Assembly: GCA_009925045.1 (NCBI GenBank)
Contig: RFQK01000069.1
Span: 1 to 7,591 of the forward strand
Source: Methylococcaceae bacterium
GTDB lineage: Bacteria > Pseudomonadota > Gammaproteobacteria > Methylococcales > Methylomonadaceae
DNA: 7,591 nt
Direction: 5' to 3'
Numbering within the stretch: position 1 is the first letter of the stretch; each line of letters opens with the position of its first letter. A program made the position numbers and the translations under genes. The notes under the pieces are model-generated. The model was given only the letters and a program-made list of their open reading frames with translations. It did no database searches and had not been told where the DNA came from. Below, one piece after another: positions 6,684 through 7,591 of the stretch.

Positions 6684-7542
6684 AATTGCCAGCGCCCAAT
6701 ACGACATCAGTTTTTTAGCCAACTGGGAAGAATTTGTCGATAAAACCAACCGCTGGGTCAATGATGCGGTTCAGAATCAGGCCAATATTTTGTTGTTTCC
6801 AGAATATGCCTGCATGGAATTAGCCTCCTTGTTTCCGCAAGAGATTTATTCCTCCTTATCAGGCCAACTAGACGCACTTCAATCTTTGTTACCCGAATTT
6901 CAGGCCTTATTTAGCCAACTGGCGTGTCAACACGATATCTATATTCAGGCGGGCACTTTTCCGGTTAAACATGAAAATGGTGAATTTCGCAATCATGCCT
7001 TGCTGTTTGGTCCTGAAGGCTTGATTGGCTCTCAGGAAAAACTGACCATGACCCGTTTTGAAAACGAGCAATGGCATATATCCCGTGGACTTGAAATCAA
7101 GGTTTTTGAAACACGCTACGGCAAAATCGCGATTAACATCTGTTATGACAGCGAATTTCCCGTTTACGCACGAAAACAAATTGAACTCGGTGCCAATCTG
7201 ATTTTGGTACCCAGTTGTACGGATACCGAAGCCGGATATTATCGCGTCCGAATTGGCTGCCAGGCTCGCGCGCTTGAAAACCAATGTTATGTCGTACAAG
7301 CCAGTTTGGTGGGACTTGCAGAATGGTCAGAAGCGGTTGATGTCAATTGTGGTGCTGCAGCCATTTATACCCCCGTGGACAGAGGCTTTCCTGATAACGG
7401 TATTTTGGCAATAGGTGAATACAATCAGGTGCAATGGGTTTACGCTGATTTTGATCTGGCCGCTATTGAAAAAGTCAGACTGGAAGGTCAAGTGTTTAAC
7501 TATAAAGACTGGCCTAAACAATTTGATTGTTCAGCAAAATAA
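6676..7542 (+). CDS. Carbon-nitrogen hydrolase (nitrilase superfamily)
   Basis: A 288-residue cytoplasmic amidohydrolase of the nitrilase superfamily, which cleaves or condenses non-peptide C-N bonds through a Glu-Lys-Cys triad. All three residues are seen: Glu43 in LLFPEYA, Lys122 in QEKLTMTRFE, and Cys156 in INICYDSEFP. The start MPRIASAQYD and the later motifs GANLILVPSCTDTEAGYYRVR and ARALENQCYVVQAS are also typical. It most resembles the subgroup called Rim1-like or class 12 nitrilases, some members of which carry an N-terminal acetyltransferase domain; Bacillus subtilis YhcX is such a fusion. Here the acetyltransferase is a separate upstream gene overlapping by 8 bases, and the end of that gene (AAAGGAAG, about 6665-6672) supplies the ribosome binding site. 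The natural substrate is unknown, and no nitrilase activity proper should be assumed. Length and catalytic residues suggest a functional enzyme. Confidence 0.92.
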   Translation: MPRIASAQYDISFLANWEEFVDKTNRWVNDAVQNQANILLFPEYACMELASLFPQEIYSSLSGQLDALQSLLPEFQALFSQLACQHDIYIQAGTFPVKHENGEFRNHALLFGPEGLIGSQEKLTMTRFENEQWHISRGLEIKVFETRYGKIAINICYDSEFPVYARKQIELGANLILVPSCTDTEAGYYRVRIGCQARALENQCYVVQASLVGLAEWSEAVDVNCGAAAIYTPVDRGFPDNGILAIGEYNQVQWVYADFDLAAIEKVRLEGQVFNYKDWPKQFDCSAK

Positions 7543-7559
7543 TCAGAATACCCTGTAAA

Positions 7560-7589
7560 CAGGCTGAGGCTCCACGGAACCTCAGCCTG
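7560..7589 (+). terminator. GC-rich hairpin after the hydrolase gene, probable terminator
   Basis: CAGGCTGAGG at 7560-7569 is the exact reverse complement of CCTCAGCCTG at 7580-7589, with a 10-base loop. It starts 17 bases after the hydrolase stop, the usual place for an intrinsic terminator. The window ends two bases later, so the T-tract that would confirm it on the + strand cannot be seen. No strong T-tract exists on the - strand side either. Confidence 0.6.
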
Positions 7590-7591
7590 AA

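Noticed and set aside
6907..7299. 130-codon open frame on the - strand inside the hydrolase gene
   Set aside because: It is antisense to the conserved catalytic region of the hydrolase and has no family resemblance.
7552..7563. Small hairpin CCTGT-AA-ACAGG competing with the final terminator-like stem
   Set aside because: A 5-pair stem with a 2-base loop is unlikely to be stable; the 10-pair stem that follows dominates.

Overview
The window is a moderate-GC stretch, all coding on the + strand, from what looks like a gammaproteobacterium. PntA, PntB, Pta and AckA all align readily with their E. coli counterparts from memory. A methanotroph-like or related gammaproteobacterial host is possible, but that is only a guess. 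No mobile element, CRISPR array, tRNA or rRNA was seen, and no spacer exceeds about 100 bases.

Layout. (1) 1-1761: the end of pntA, then pntB, the two subunits of the membrane proton-translocating NAD(P) transhydrogenase. pntB is broken: about 66 codons of its NADP(H)-binding domain are missing and the two remaining parts lie in different frames. (2) A perfect stem-loop at about 1770-1799 separates pntAB from (3) pta (1828-3915) and ackA (3919-5064), which interconvert acetyl-CoA and acetate with ATP formation. Pta looks complete. AckA stays in frame but lacks about 21 residues that are highly conserved in acetate kinases, including the LAPLHNP motif. (4) 5122-5991: an unrecognised 109-residue protein with a strong ribosome binding site, followed 6 bases later by a dCMP deaminase-like zinc enzyme close in plan to the eukaryotic DCTD type. 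(5) 6081-7542: after a probable promoter, a GNAT acetyltransferase and a nitrilase-superfamily amidohydrolase that overlap by 8 bases. They probably represent the split form of the fused GNAT-nitrilase proteins known elsewhere. A GC-rich hairpin closes the window.

How it fits together. Groups 1 and 2 are central redox and overflow metabolism: transhydrogenase balances NADH and NADPH, and Pta-AckA makes ATP from acetyl-CoA. The deaminase would feed dUMP to thymidylate synthesis. The acetyltransferase-amidohydrolase pair has no assignable substrate.

I did not find a convincing new multi-gene system. The most notable observations are the two internal losses in pntB and ackA, which are either real lesions or sequence/assembly faults, and the translationally coupled GNAT-nitrilase pair.
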